Source: Prevotella sp.
Lineage (GTDB): Bacteria > Bacteroidota > Bacteroidia > Bacteroidales > Bacteroidaceae
Direction of reading: 5' to 3'
DNA: 64,000 bases
Assembly (NCBI GenBank): GCA_016291495.1
Contig: JAEEXI010000001.1
Span: forward strand, 306,313 to 370,312
The notes beneath the pieces are model-generated. The model made no database searches, was not told the DNA's origin, and worked only from the letters and a program-made list of their open reading frames with translations. The stretch's first letter is position 1. Every line of letters begins with the position of its first letter. A program made the position numbers and the translations under genes. Shown piece by piece: positions 1-7,973 of the stretch.

Positions 1-679
1 AGTCGTCCAAAAGCGCATTTTCTGGCATGGGTTCATAGAGCGATCTGCGGATGGCGCAAAGTTCTCCTGCAGCGCCCATGGCAGAGTAGAGTTCCCCATC
101 CAACTGTTTCAAGAAGCTCTCATATTTCCAATAGAGACCTTCTCCCTCTGCTGCAGCTTGACCTTCATGACGTGCGGAGACTCGTTTCTCTCCAGCGACA
201 CAAGCTACTTGTGGGTCCATGAAACATCGGACAATTTCATGAATAGATTCTGGATTCATCATCGTATTGGCATCAGTCATAACGACGAGTTCGTCTTTCA
301 CTAAACTTAATCCATGATTTAAGGCAGCAGTTTTACCCCGACGTTCAGGTGAATAAATCACCTGAACATCCGGATATTTGGCTAAATAGTCGTTTGTTGC
401 ATCATTAGAGCCATCTGTCACCCATACTGTATGGAGCTTAGGGTATGTAATCTGACTGGTGTTCTCCATTTTAATATCTACAATATCCTGCTCGTTGTAG
501 GCACAAATCATCAGCGTTACGTCTGGTAATTCATTGTCATGAGGTAGTTGTCTTTTCTGTGGCTTTCCCCAAATCATCTGTTTGATACGAACCAGTATCC
601 ACAAGAGAATCCCATATCCGATATACGTGTAGAACACAAGAATCAGACAGAACCAGAAAAGAGCTTTTAATGTAACCAT
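1..679 (-). CDS. Glycosyltransferase family 2 (partial; C-terminus beyond the left edge)
   Basis: The reading frame is open from an ATG at 679 to the window edge (about 226 residues), so the 3' part is missing. Residues about 4-30 form one hydrophobic membrane segment (WFCLILVFYTYIGYGILLWI), followed by a GT-A fold: nucleotide-binding start (TLMICAYNE), VTDGSNDAT, a DxD-like TDANT and a GAAGELCAIRR acceptor-side motif. This is the layout of membrane-attached processive family-2 enzymes that make polysaccharides or glycolipids. The substrate cannot be told from the sequence. It follows rng on the same strand with 19 bases between, so the two may be co-transcribed. Confidence 0.85.
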   Translation of the reverse strand, partial: MVTLKALFWFCLILVFYTYIGYGILLWILVRIKQMIWGKPQKRQLPHDNELPDVTLMICAYNEQDIVDIKMENTSQITYPKLHTVWVTDGSNDATNDYLAKYPDVQVIYSPERRGKTAALNHGLSLVKDELVVMTDANTMMNPESIHEIVRCFMDPQVACVAGEKRVSARHEGQAAAEGEGLYWKYESFLKQLDGELYSAMGAAGELCAIRRSLYEPMPENALLDD

Positions 680-698
680 GGCTTGATGACGTTACTGA

Positions 699-2276
699 CT
701 ATTCGTTAGACTCTATTTCTTCTTGCATATCAATATACTGGCGGTCCTTGTCGTAGAACTCATATTGTAGGAAAGCCAGTTTCTGAGAAGGAATAATCCT
801 GATGCCCCAACCGTATTTCATCTGCCAGCGTCGTTTCAGAGATACGACACCTTGATTGATATAGGCGGCGACATAAGGATGAACATGGAGTGAGAAACTC
901 TTAATGCCTATCTTGTTGACCAGGCGGTCAATTTTGCTCTCTAATTGGTCTGTAAACAGGATGGATGATTTGATTTTCCCTTTTCCAAAACAAGTTGGAC
1001 ATGTCTCTTCGACATTGACATCCATGGCAGGACGAACTCTCTGGCGAGTAATCTGCATCAGTCCGAACTTACTCAATGGCAGAATGTTGTGACGGGCACG
1101 GTCCTTTTGCATATTTTTGCACATACGCTCATATAGCAACTGACGGTCTTCCGCCAAATTCATGTCTATGAAGTCGACCACGATGATGCCTCCCATGTCT
1201 CGCAGACGTAGTTGGCGTGCTAATTCATCTGCAGCACCAAGGTTTACCTCTAAGGCATTTGCCTCTTGCCCGTTTTCCGACCGAGTACGATTACCGCTGT
1301 TCACATCCACTACATGCATTGCCTCTGTATGTTGGATAATCAGATAAGCACCGCGTTTGTAGTTGACAGTCCGTCCAAACGAGGACTTCAATTGCTTGGT
1401 AACATTGAAATTGTCGAAGATGGGTACAGTGCCAGTGTATTGTTTAACGATATCTTGCTTGTCTGGTGCAATTAGGCCGACATAGTCTTTTACTTGCTGG
1501 AAGATATCCGTATCATTGACATAGATACCATCGTAGGTAGGATCAAAAAGATCACGCAGCATCGCCACAGCTCTTCCTGTTTCCTCGAAGGCTAGCTGTG
1601 GTGAATTGGTCGCTTTCTGAACTTTTGTGATAGCGTCTTCCCAGCGTTTTACCAATACTTTCATCTCTGCATCAAGCTCTGCAACACGTTTTCCTTCGGC
1701 CGATGTCCTGACAATAACACCGAAGTTTTTGGGCTTGATACTTTGTACAAGTTGTTTTAGACGTGTACGCTCTTCTCCTTTCTTAATCTTCGAGGAGACG
1801 GATACTTTCTCTTGGAAAGGCATCAGTACCATATATCTACCGGCGAAACTAAGTTCGCAGGTCAGACGAGGACCTTTGGTTGAGATGGGTTCTTTAACGA
1901 CTTGTACCAAAATTTCCTGTCCTTGTTTGAGAGTCGTCTGAACACTTCCTTCTTTGGGTAGGTCAGGCAGTCTGGTCGCCTTAAAAATGGGGAAAAGTCT
2001 TTTCCTGTCGCTTTGTACCTGTTTAAGATACTTTTCGTAAGAGCTGAATTGAGTCCCTAAGTCAAGATAGTGTAAGAATGCATCGCGTTCAGAGCCCACA
2101 TCCACAAAACATGCGTTCAATCCAGGCATTAGTTTACGTACTTTACCTAGATAGATGTTTCCCACCGAAAAAGATGCCTCTCGCTTCTCATTTTGGTATT
2201 CAACCAGATCTTTGTCTTCTAGCAGGGCAATGGAAATCTCCTTCGGTTGGACGTCAATGATTACTTCACTATTCAT
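699..2276 (-). CDS. rng: Ribonuclease G/E family endoribonuclease
   Basis: This is a single-strand-specific endoribonuclease for rRNA maturation and mRNA decay in the cytoplasm. The 525 residues match RNase G rather than full RNase E, because there is no long degradosome-scaffold tail. An S1-type RNA-binding region lies near residues 35-130 (FSVGNIYLGKVRKLMPGLNA). The catalytic DNase-I-like part carries both metal-binding aspartates in VVDVNSGN and VVDFIDM, and the Zn-link cysteines are in CPTCFGKGK. The start at 2276 follows a long stem-loop in the leader (2301-2346). The upstream neighbour on the strand is a ribosomal micro-protein gene, which fits an RNA-metabolism group. Confidence 0.95.
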   Translation of the reverse strand: MNSEVIIDVQPKEISIALLEDKDLVEYQNEKREASFSVGNIYLGKVRKLMPGLNACFVDVGSERDAFLHYLDLGTQFSSYEKYLKQVQSDRKRLFPIFKATRLPDLPKEGSVQTTLKQGQEILVQVVKEPISTKGPRLTCELSFAGRYMVLMPFQEKVSVSSKIKKGEERTRLKQLVQSIKPKNFGVIVRTSAEGKRVAELDAEMKVLVKRWEDAITKVQKATNSPQLAFEETGRAVAMLRDLFDPTYDGIYVNDTDIFQQVKDYVGLIAPDKQDIVKQYTGTVPIFDNFNVTKQLKSSFGRTVNYKRGAYLIIQHTEAMHVVDVNSGNRTRSENGQEANALEVNLGAADELARQLRLRDMGGIIVVDFIDMNLAEDRQLLYERMCKNMQKDRARHNILPLSKFGLMQITRQRVRPAMDVNVEETCPTCFGKGKIKSSILFTDQLESKIDRLVNKIGIKSFSLHVHPYVAAYINQGVVSLKRRWQMKYGWGIRIIPSQKLAFLQYEFYDKDRQYIDMQEEIESNE

Positions 2277-2300
2277 TCTTAGTACATTTGTTTTTTAATG

Positions 2301-2346
2301 GAAAGGGTGTACTAATTCATCATAGATTCATTAGTACACTCCTTTC
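2301..2346 (-). promoter_or_regulatory. Long stem-loop in the rng leader
   Basis: The arms 2301-2316 and 2330-2346 pair over 16 bp with a single bulged base (GAAAGG-GTGTACTAAT against its complement), with a 13-base loop. In the minus direction the stem is followed by CATTAAAAAAC rather than a T-run, so it is not a standard intrinsic terminator for the micro-protein gene. It ends 25 bases before the rng start codon. E. coli rne is autoregulated through leader stem-loops, so a processing or feedback site is a reasonable inference. Confidence 0.5.
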
Positions 2347-2367
2347 ATTTCTACTCTTTAGCAAGAT

Positions 2368-2457
2368 TTACTTGCTCTTGTGACGATTCTTGCGCAGTCT
2401 CTTCTTGCGCTTGTGAGTTGCCATCTTGTGGCCCTTCTTTTTCTTTCCGTTTGGCAT
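2368..2457 (-). CDS. AURKAIP1/COX24-domain micro-protein (bS22-like ribosomal protein)
   Basis: This 29-residue, extremely basic protein starts MPNGKKKKGHKM and continues ATHKRKKRLRKNRHKSK. It matches the Bacteroidota family named for the mitochondrial AURKAIP1/COX24 (mS38) domain, whose actinobacterial counterpart is ribosomal protein bS22. A role as a small 30S subunit component is established for the relatives and inferred here. It lies 27 bases downstream of the HU gene on the same strand, so the two probably share the promoter near 2820. Its stop is followed by the stem-loop in the rng leader. Confidence 0.75.
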   Translation of the reverse strand: MPNGKKKKGHKMATHKRKKRLRKNRHKSK

Positions 2458-2484
2458 AATTTGTATAAATTAAATGTTTGTTGT

Positions 2485-2760
2485 TTATTTCATTTTTACG
2501 ATGAAGCTCTTGGCAGGTTTAAATGCGGGGAAGTCGTGAGCATCAATTACCAAGGTTGTGTTTTTGGAAATATTACGAGCAGTTTTCTTAGCACGATGTT
2601 TCACTGTAAACGTACCAAAACCACGTAAATATACATTTTCTTTTTGCTCTGCCATGCTACGACGAATCTCTTCCATGAAAGCCTCAATAGTGGCAGCAAC
2701 GTCTTTCTTGGCAAGACCTGTGTCTTCAACAATTTTGTTGATAATGTCTGCTTTTGTCAT
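2485..2760 (-). CDS. HU family DNA-binding protein
   Basis: This is a nucleoid-associated architectural protein of 91 residues, the usual HU/IHF length. It begins MTKADIINKIVEDTGL, has the conserved helical dimerisation half, then the beta-arm core VYLRGFGTFTVKHRAKKTARN and a C-terminal FKPAKSF signature near the end. It bends DNA as a dimer without strict sequence preference. A TAnnTTTG box lies 57 bases upstream of the start. This is one of three HU-fold genes in the window; the others are at 36828 and 37112. Confidence 0.95.
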   Translation of the reverse strand: MTKADIINKIVEDTGLAKKDVAATIEAFMEEIRRSMAEQKENVYLRGFGTFTVKHRAKKTARNISKNTTLVIDAHDFPAFKPAKSFIVKMK

Positions 2761-2816
2761 CTTGATATTATCTCTATAATTGGTTACAAATGTGTTAATG
2801 TCTTATTTTCGGACTG

Positions 2817-2824
2817 CAAAGATA
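2817..2824 (-). promoter_or_regulatory. Bacteroidota -7 promoter box for HU and micro-protein
   Basis: Read on the minus strand this is TATCTTTG followed by CA, a good match to the Bacteroidota -7 element TAnnTTTG. A weak TTTCG sits about 18 bases upstream in the -33 position. The predicted transcript would start a few bases further and enter the HU gene at 2760. Confidence 0.5.
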
Positions 2825-2940
2825 CTGATTTTCAGTGGGAAACGAAAATTTATTGGCACTTTTTTTTGAAAAAAGAACTTTTCTTGATAAAGAATGCCTC
2901 ATCGAGACACCTTTTTTTATAATTTAATAAGATTTTAAGC

Positions 2941-3543
2941 TTATCTAAGTTGCTGTAGTCTTGCGATGTATTTACCGATAATGTCAAATTCCAAATTGAC
3001 AACTGTACCAATCTGTATGTCACAGAAATTAGTATGCTCAAGAGTATAAGGGATAATAGCAACGGTGAAGGTATTTGCCGTAGGGTTACAAACTGTCAGA
3101 GATACACCATTTACTGTTACAGATCCTTTGTTGACAGTAAAATAACCATTTTGAGCCATCTCTTTGTCTTCGTTGTACTCAAAAGTAAAATAGGTCGATC
3201 CGTTAGCATCTTCTTTGGCAATACAACGTGCTGTCTCATCCACATGTCCTTGGACAATATGACCATCCAGTCGTCCGTTCATTAACATCGAACGTTCTAC
3301 ATTGACTTTTTCGCCCACTTGCAATAGTCCAAGGTTCGAACGGTCCAGGGTCTCTTTCATAGCTGTAACGGTATAAGTGCCGTTTTCGATATTAACTACT
3401 GTTAGGCATACGCCATTATGTGCTACACTTTGATCAATCTCCAGTTCGTCAACGAATGAGCAGCGCAAGGTAAAATCAATATTCTCCCTGTCTTTCTTGA
3501 TGGCAATGACGGTGGCAAATTCTTCAATAATTCCAGAAAACAT
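2941..3543 (-). CDS. ribE: Riboflavin synthase, alpha subunit
   Basis: This enzyme dismutates two 6,7-dimethyl-8-ribityllumazines to riboflavin plus the pyrimidinedione, the last step of riboflavin synthesis. The 200 residues hold the two tandem lumazine-binding repeats expected of the homotrimeric enzyme. It opens with the diagnostic MFSGIIEE; repeat one ends near AHNGVCLTVV and repeat two carries VNGVSLTVCN. The leader is about 210 bases long, from a promoter box at 3769-3776. I looked for an FMN riboswitch there and did not find its conserved core. Confidence 0.97.
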   Translation of the reverse strand: MFSGIIEEFATVIAIKKDRENIDFTLRCSFVDELEIDQSVAHNGVCLTVVNIENGTYTVTAMKETLDRSNLGLLQVGEKVNVERSMLMNGRLDGHIVQGHVDETARCIAKEDANGSTYFTFEYNEDKEMAQNGYFTVNKGSVTVNGVSLTVCNPTANTFTVAIIPYTLEHTNFCDIQIGTVVNLEFDIIGKYIARLQQLR

Positions 3544-3555
3544 GTCTTTTATGAT

Positions 3556-3684
3556 TTATGATAGTAAAAAAGAGGGTCGTACCGAGGATGTGATGAAAAC
3601 TCCTTTATTATAAGATAAGAGTGCTTCTCTGCCTTTGTAATCCACCGGCATTTCAGCTTCTTCATAGAAGATGTGGCCCGCCAT
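3556..3684 (-). pseudogene. Possible remnant of a small gene in the ribE leader
   Basis: From ATG 3684 this frame encodes 42 residues (MAGHIFYEEAEMPVDYKG, then REALLSYNKGVFITSSVRP) that read like ordinary protein and stop 12 bases before ribE. Just upstream, in another frame, the DNA reads GSYRFDRDTHQITLKTEL then PTLTNGG, also protein-like. One frame change near 3685-3690 would join them. This suggests a decayed or frameshifted gene, but I recognise no family and it could be chance. The same stretch is probably transcribed as the ribE leader. Confidence 0.25.
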
Positions 3685-3768
3685 TGGTAAGAGTCGGCAA
3701 CTCAGTTTTCAGTGTAATTTGATGAGTATCCCTATCGAATCGATACGACCCATTGTCTCTTTCTGTTG

Positions 3769-3776
3769 CAAAGATA
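3769..3776 (-). promoter_or_regulatory. -7 promoter box upstream of ribE
   Basis: The minus strand reads TATCTTTG-CAAC, a TAnnTTTG match with the common trailing CA. I see no convincing TTTG at the -33 position. It lies just beyond the stop of the propeller-protein gene and would drive the ribE transcript with a leader of about 210 bases. Confidence 0.45.
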
Positions 3777-3800
3777 CAAATATTTCTTGATATATTCTCA

Positions 3801-6524
3801 TTAATCTTCAATTATTTCATAATCACAGATGTCAGAATTTTCATTATCTGGAGTTTCAACCTTTTCCATATCAGTGGTTTCAGGGTCAATGATCTCATCA
3901 TTATCCTCTTTAGCCTTTCCTCTTTTCTTGTAGAAGTAGAAACCAAAAGCTGATGCCAGGGCTATCAGTATCAGATATACACACCAGGCAATGGGAGAGA
4001 ATAGGGGATTATGTGGGACAATGACCACAATGGTACGCATGTCGTAATTGTCTGGTGACTCTAAGAGGAATGCTTTTACCTTGAAAGTGTATTCTCCTGC
4101 CGGTACGTCCGTGTAACTGGCAATGCGTGTCTTGTCAGCATTCTGCCAGTCCTCGTCATACCCTTCTAACATGTATTGGTAGTGTACACGGTGCTGCAAT
4201 TGATAATTCATTGCGGCAAATCTAAAGGCAAAGACAGCATCATGTGTCGGAATGGCTACCTGATTACTTTCGGGTACATAATAATTATAGGTATTGTTCA
4301 GTCGCGGACTTTGTATTTCACCATTAAGGAAGAAGTCTGTGATCTTTAATTTTAGGAGAGACCCCTTGCTAGTCGTCAGTTTTGTACGGTCTACAGTATA
4401 GTATCCGTTTTGTGTACCAAAGAGAACGAGACCGTTCCCTGCATACATAGCGGCACCTTCAGAGCATTGGGTTTCGTCAACACCGTCTAATTGCGAGAAA
4501 GCAGTAAATATTCTCTTCTTCACATCAAAAGAGCATAGAATATGGTCTGTGGCAATCCATGCGTTATCTTTTTCGTCAAAAGTAATACTACGTATCTCTT
4601 CTGAAGGCAATCCGTCTTTTATGCCAAAATTCTCAAAAATCCATGCCCCATCGGCATCCTGTTCTATGGTGTGGCTCAATCCACCACTATTTGTTCCTAC
4701 CCACATAGAACCAGATTTGTCGCATGCCAGGCAGATGATATCATTGCTCATCAGTCCCTTTTCCAGATCATTGGGCTCCTTCATCGGTTCAACGGACATC
4801 CTGTTATTGTGGAATGACATAATGAGAATGCCATCCGTGGTTCCAGCCCAGATTTTCCCATCTTTGGCAACGGCAATAGTTCTTACTTTTTGATGAGTCT
4901 CCTGCGGATATCGTTTCAATGAGTTATTGGCATGTAAAGCAATATATTTGCCAGCCTTGTTGGTCTTCAGGATATTAATACCGCCTCCGTATGTAGCTAC
5001 CCAAATGTTTCCATCATGATCTTCGACGGCCATATATGCACTATTTGAACTTAATGACCACAGGTCCTTATCGTCGTGGCATATATTGAGGACGGTGTAT
5101 CCGTTGCCGTTAGGAGTTATTTTATAGACTCCGTTGTCTTTATCGCAAACCCAATAGTTCCCTTTTGAGTCCATACTCATACCGTATGGACGACTAATAG
5201 GCTTTCCGTTAGAGTCATGAGTAATGGTACCGACCTGATTCCCCTTGTCATCATAGATGAAGATACATCCCCTCTTGTTACAAATGAATGTTAGTTTTCG
5301 GTTTTTGTCATAACACATGGCACGTGTCTCATTATCCAAAGGATAGTCAGTCTCTGGTACCAATAAAGTGCGTGTAATGGTGTTCTTCAGTATTTCCAAC
5401 TTCTCCAGTCCGCGACGGTTCGTCGACTCCCAAATGACACCGTCATTCAATTCAAGGTGTGCATTTACTGAATTGGATAGGTTCCAGGGGTTACTGGGAT
5501 CGTTATGGAAATATTCTACTTCATCCGTTTCACGGTTATAATAGCCATATCCACCATGATTCAACATCATCCACACTACGCCTAAGCACTCATTAAATTC
5601 AGCTCCACGACTGGTAAATTCCGGTACAAGGACACGTTGTTTAAAAAACTTGACTTCCCCGGTCTTTGGGTTAAGCCGATAGGCACCGTCGCTTAGGTCT
5701 GAGTACCATAGCAATCCATGACTGTCAACGAAAAGGCTGGTAACCTCGCCACTCACGTCTTTTATTAGTTTAGGCTCCTGACCATAACTGAACTGCATGA
5801 TTTTTCCAGACTTTGTCCCAGCAAAGATGATATATCCATTAGTGGCAAGACGGGTGATATGCTCATCTACAAAAACTCCTTTCTTCTCCAATGACATATT
5901 CGCCATGTCAATACGATGAACTCCTTCATTGGTTCCTACCCAAAGGTCATCATGGTATCCCTCCACAATACAATTGACCGTTAGATTTCCTGTGATAATC
6001 AAATCCTGCTTCAGCCCTTCACGATCTAGGCGCAATTTATACAGCCCAATATTGTCATAGAAAACAAGAACATCATTGGTCGCGGTAACAAACGGCTTGA
6101 AAAAATACCCAACATGATAGCTGGCATGACCACCAATACCTTCCAACGGATCTTCGATACGGTCAGTCTTGCGATTAATAACAAACATACGTCCATCATA
6201 CATCTTTAGCCATATATTCTGGGCTTGATCAATGATAATGTTGTCCACACGATTATGTAGTCCACGTATGCCGCTGGCATTACCAGTCTTGTAATTATAG
6301 AAATTATAACCATCGAAACGAGAAATACCATTCCAAGTTGTTATCCATACATATCCGTAGTCGTCATGATGAAGAGATGCAATAGCATTACTTGGTAGTC
6401 CATCATCTGTAGAGTAATGAGACAGAGAAGCCTGAAAATGTTGCGCTTTTATGCCTTGTGGTAAAGAAAAGACGCCCAAGATAAGCATCAGGGTATTACA
6501 AATAAGTCTTAGGTTATTAGTCAT
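3801..6524 (-). CDS. Two-component-regulator propeller / Y_Y_Y sensor protein without output domain
   Basis: This 907-residue exported protein has a signal sequence (about 1-27). Two seven-bladed beta-propellers of reg_prop repeats follow (for example YGYVWITTWNGISRFDG, GLLWYSDLSDG, GSMWVGTNSGGL), then a Y_Y_Y domain near residues 740-815 (FAAMNYQLQHRVHYQYMLEG, PAGEYTFKVKAF) and one membrane helix (about 826-846). The remaining ~50 residues are acidic and cytoplasmic. In the usual Bacteroidota hybrid systems the helix is followed by a histidine kinase or a DNA-binding domain; here nothing follows. It could signal through a partner or be an orphan sensor. No sugar-utilisation genes are beside it, so the ligand is unknown. 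Confidence 0.85.
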   Translation of the reverse strand: MTNNLRLICNTLMLILGVFSLPQGIKAQHFQASLSHYSTDDGLPSNAIASLHHDDYGYVWITTWNGISRFDGYNFYNYKTGNASGIRGLHNRVDNIIIDQAQNIWLKMYDGRMFVINRKTDRIEDPLEGIGGHASYHVGYFFKPFVTATNDVLVFYDNIGLYKLRLDREGLKQDLIITGNLTVNCIVEGYHDDLWVGTNEGVHRIDMANMSLEKKGVFVDEHITRLATNGYIIFAGTKSGKIMQFSYGQEPKLIKDVSGEVTSLFVDSHGLLWYSDLSDGAYRLNPKTGEVKFFKQRVLVPEFTSRGAEFNECLGVVWMMLNHGGYGYYNRETDEVEYFHNDPSNPWNLSNSVNAHLELNDGVIWESTNRRGLEKLEILKNTITRTLLVPETDYPLDNETRAMCYDKNRKLTFICNKRGCIFIYDDKGNQVGTITHDSNGKPISRPYGMSMDSKGNYWVCDKDNGVYKITPNGNGYTVLNICHDDKDLWSLSSNSAYMAVEDHDGNIWVATYGGGINILKTNKAGKYIALHANNSLKRYPQETHQKVRTIAVAKDGKIWAGTTDGILIMSFHNNRMSVEPMKEPNDLEKGLMSNDIICLACDKSGSMWVGTNSGGLSHTIEQDADGAWIFENFGIKDGLPSEEIRSITFDEKDNAWIATDHILCSFDVKKRIFTAFSQLDGVDETQCSEGAAMYAGNGLVLFGTQNGYYTVDRTKLTTSKGSLLKLKITDFFLNGEIQSPRLNNTYNYYVPESNQVAIPTHDAVFAFRFAAMNYQLQHRVHYQYMLEGYDEDWQNADKTRIASYTDVPAGEYTFKVKAFLLESPDNYDMRTIVVIVPHNPLFSPIAWCVYLILIALASAFGFYFYKKRGKAKEDNDEIIDPETTDMEKVETPDNENSDICDYEIIED

Positions 6525-6603
6525 ATCTTATTTCTTAGTGTGTATACAAAATCGCTGCTAAATTAATCATTTTTTTTTAGATAAACAAATTTTAGTGCTA
6601 AAA

Positions 6604-6642
6604 CAAAAAAAGAAGTCTTGAATTTGTTGTTTCAAGACTTCT
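6604..6642 (-). terminator. Rho-independent terminator of glyA
   Basis: The arms AGAAGTCTTGAA (6611-6622) and TTCAAGACTTCT (6631-6642) pair perfectly over 12 bp with an 8-base loop. On the minus strand the stem is followed at once by TTTTTTTG. It begins 20 bases after the glyA stop codon. Confidence 0.9.
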
Positions 6643-6661
6643 AATGGACATATTTTCGGAT

Positions 6662-7942
6662 TTAGTATGCAAACAAGGGATAGTCTTTCATCTTCTCGTT
6701 CACGCGAGCACGAACACTAGCAATCACCTGCTCGTCCTCGGGAGCATTCAGAACTTCCTCAATCCAGGCGGCAATCTGCACCATCAGATCCTCCTTGGCA
6801 CCACGGGTGGTGATGGCGGGAGTTCCCAGACGGATACCACTGGTTTGGAATGCAGAACGACTATCGAATGGCACCATGTTTTTGTTGACGGTGATGTCTG
6901 CGGCAACAAGGGCATTCTCAGCAACCTTACCGGTCAGTTCTGGATACTTCGAACGCAGGTCGACAAGCATAGAGTGGTTGTCGGTACCACCGCTGACGAT
7001 GGTAAAGCCACGCTTGATGAGCTCCTCTGCCAATACGGCGGCGTTCTTCTGAACCTGTTTAGCCCACTCCTTGAACTCTGGCTGCAGAGCCTCACCGAAA
7101 GCAACAGCTTTAGCTGCAATGACATGCTCCAGAGGTCCTCCCTGCTGTCCTGGGAAAACTGCGGAGTTAAGAAGCTGTGACATCATTTTCGTCACACCTT
7201 TCGGAGTCTTGTAACCCCAGGGGTTCTCAAAGTCTTTACCCATGAGGATGATACCGCCACGTGGACCACGCAGGGTCTTGTGAGTAGTAGAGGTTACGAT
7301 ATGAGCATACTTCACGGGATTGTCTAGCAGACCTGCGGCAATCAGTCCGGCAGGGTGAGCCATATCGATCATCAGCAGGGCACCTACCTTGTCGGCAATT
7401 TCACGCATGCGCTTGTAATCCCACTCACGGCTATATGCACTACCTCCACCGATAATCAGTTTGGGCTTGTGCTCCAGAGCCAAACGTTCCATCTCGTCAT
7501 AGTCTACACGACCAGTTTCTTTGTTCAGGTTGTAGCCAACGGGCTTATAGAGAATACCGCTGGTATTCACCAGAGAACCATGAGAAAGGTGACCGCCATG
7601 ATCAAGGTTCATGCCCATGAAGGTGTCGCCAGGCTTCAGGACAGCAAGCAGCACAGCGGCATTAGCTTGAGCACCTGAGTGAGGCTGTACGTTGGCATAT
7701 TCTGCACCAAACAGTCTGCAAACACGGTCGATGGCAAGTTGCTCTACCTCATCGACTACCTGACAACCGCCGTAATAGCGGTGACCAGGATATCCTTCGG
7801 CATACTTGTTGGTCAGATAGCTGCCCATCGCCTCCATTACTTGGTCGCTGACAAAGTTCTCTGAAGCAATCAGTTCGATGCCTTTTAACTGACGCTGATG
7901 CTCTTTTTCTATGAGCTCGAAAATAGTGTTGTCTCTTTTCAT
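6662..7942 (-). CDS. glyA: Serine hydroxymethyltransferase
   Basis: This PLP enzyme converts serine plus tetrahydrofolate to glycine plus 5,10-methylene-tetrahydrofolate in the cytoplasm and is the main one-carbon source. Its 426 residues are standard. The internal-aldimine lysine lies in [15 protein letters not shown], preceded by [14 protein letters not shown]; the substrate-side [13 protein letters not shown] is also present. It lies 31 bases downstream of rho on the same strand and ends in a clear terminator, so rho-glyA is probably one transcript. Confidence 0.97.
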   Translation of the reverse strand: MKRDNTIFELIEKEHQRQLKGIELIASENFVSDQVMEAMGSYLTNKYAEGYPGHRYYGGCQVVDEVEQLAIDRVCRLFGAEYANVQPHSGAQANAAVLLAVLKPGDTFMGMNLDHGGHLSHGSLVNTSGILYKPVGYNLNKETGRVDYDEMERLALEHKPKLIIGGGSAYSREWDYKRMREIADKVGALLMIDMAHPAGLIAAGLLDNPVKYAHIVTSTTHKTLRGPRGGIILMGKDFENPWGYKTPKGVTKMMSQLLNSAVFPGQQGGPLEHVIAAKAVAFGEALQPEFKEWAKQVQKNAAVLAEELIKRGFTIVSGGTDNHSMLVDLRSKYPELTGKVAENALVAADITVNKNMVPFDSRSAFQTSGIRLGTPAITTRGAKEDLMVQIAAWIEEVLNAPEDEQVIASVRARVNEKMKDYPLFAY

Positions 7943-7973
7943 TGTTTATTTATTTTGTATGTTATGATATTCT

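Noticed and set aside
3544..3800. FMN riboswitch upstream of ribE
   Set aside because: The leader has GGCGGGCC and CCGGTGGATT words that recall parts of the RFN element, but the conserved core around GGTGAAATTCCC and ACCGGCGGT is absent on the coding strand.
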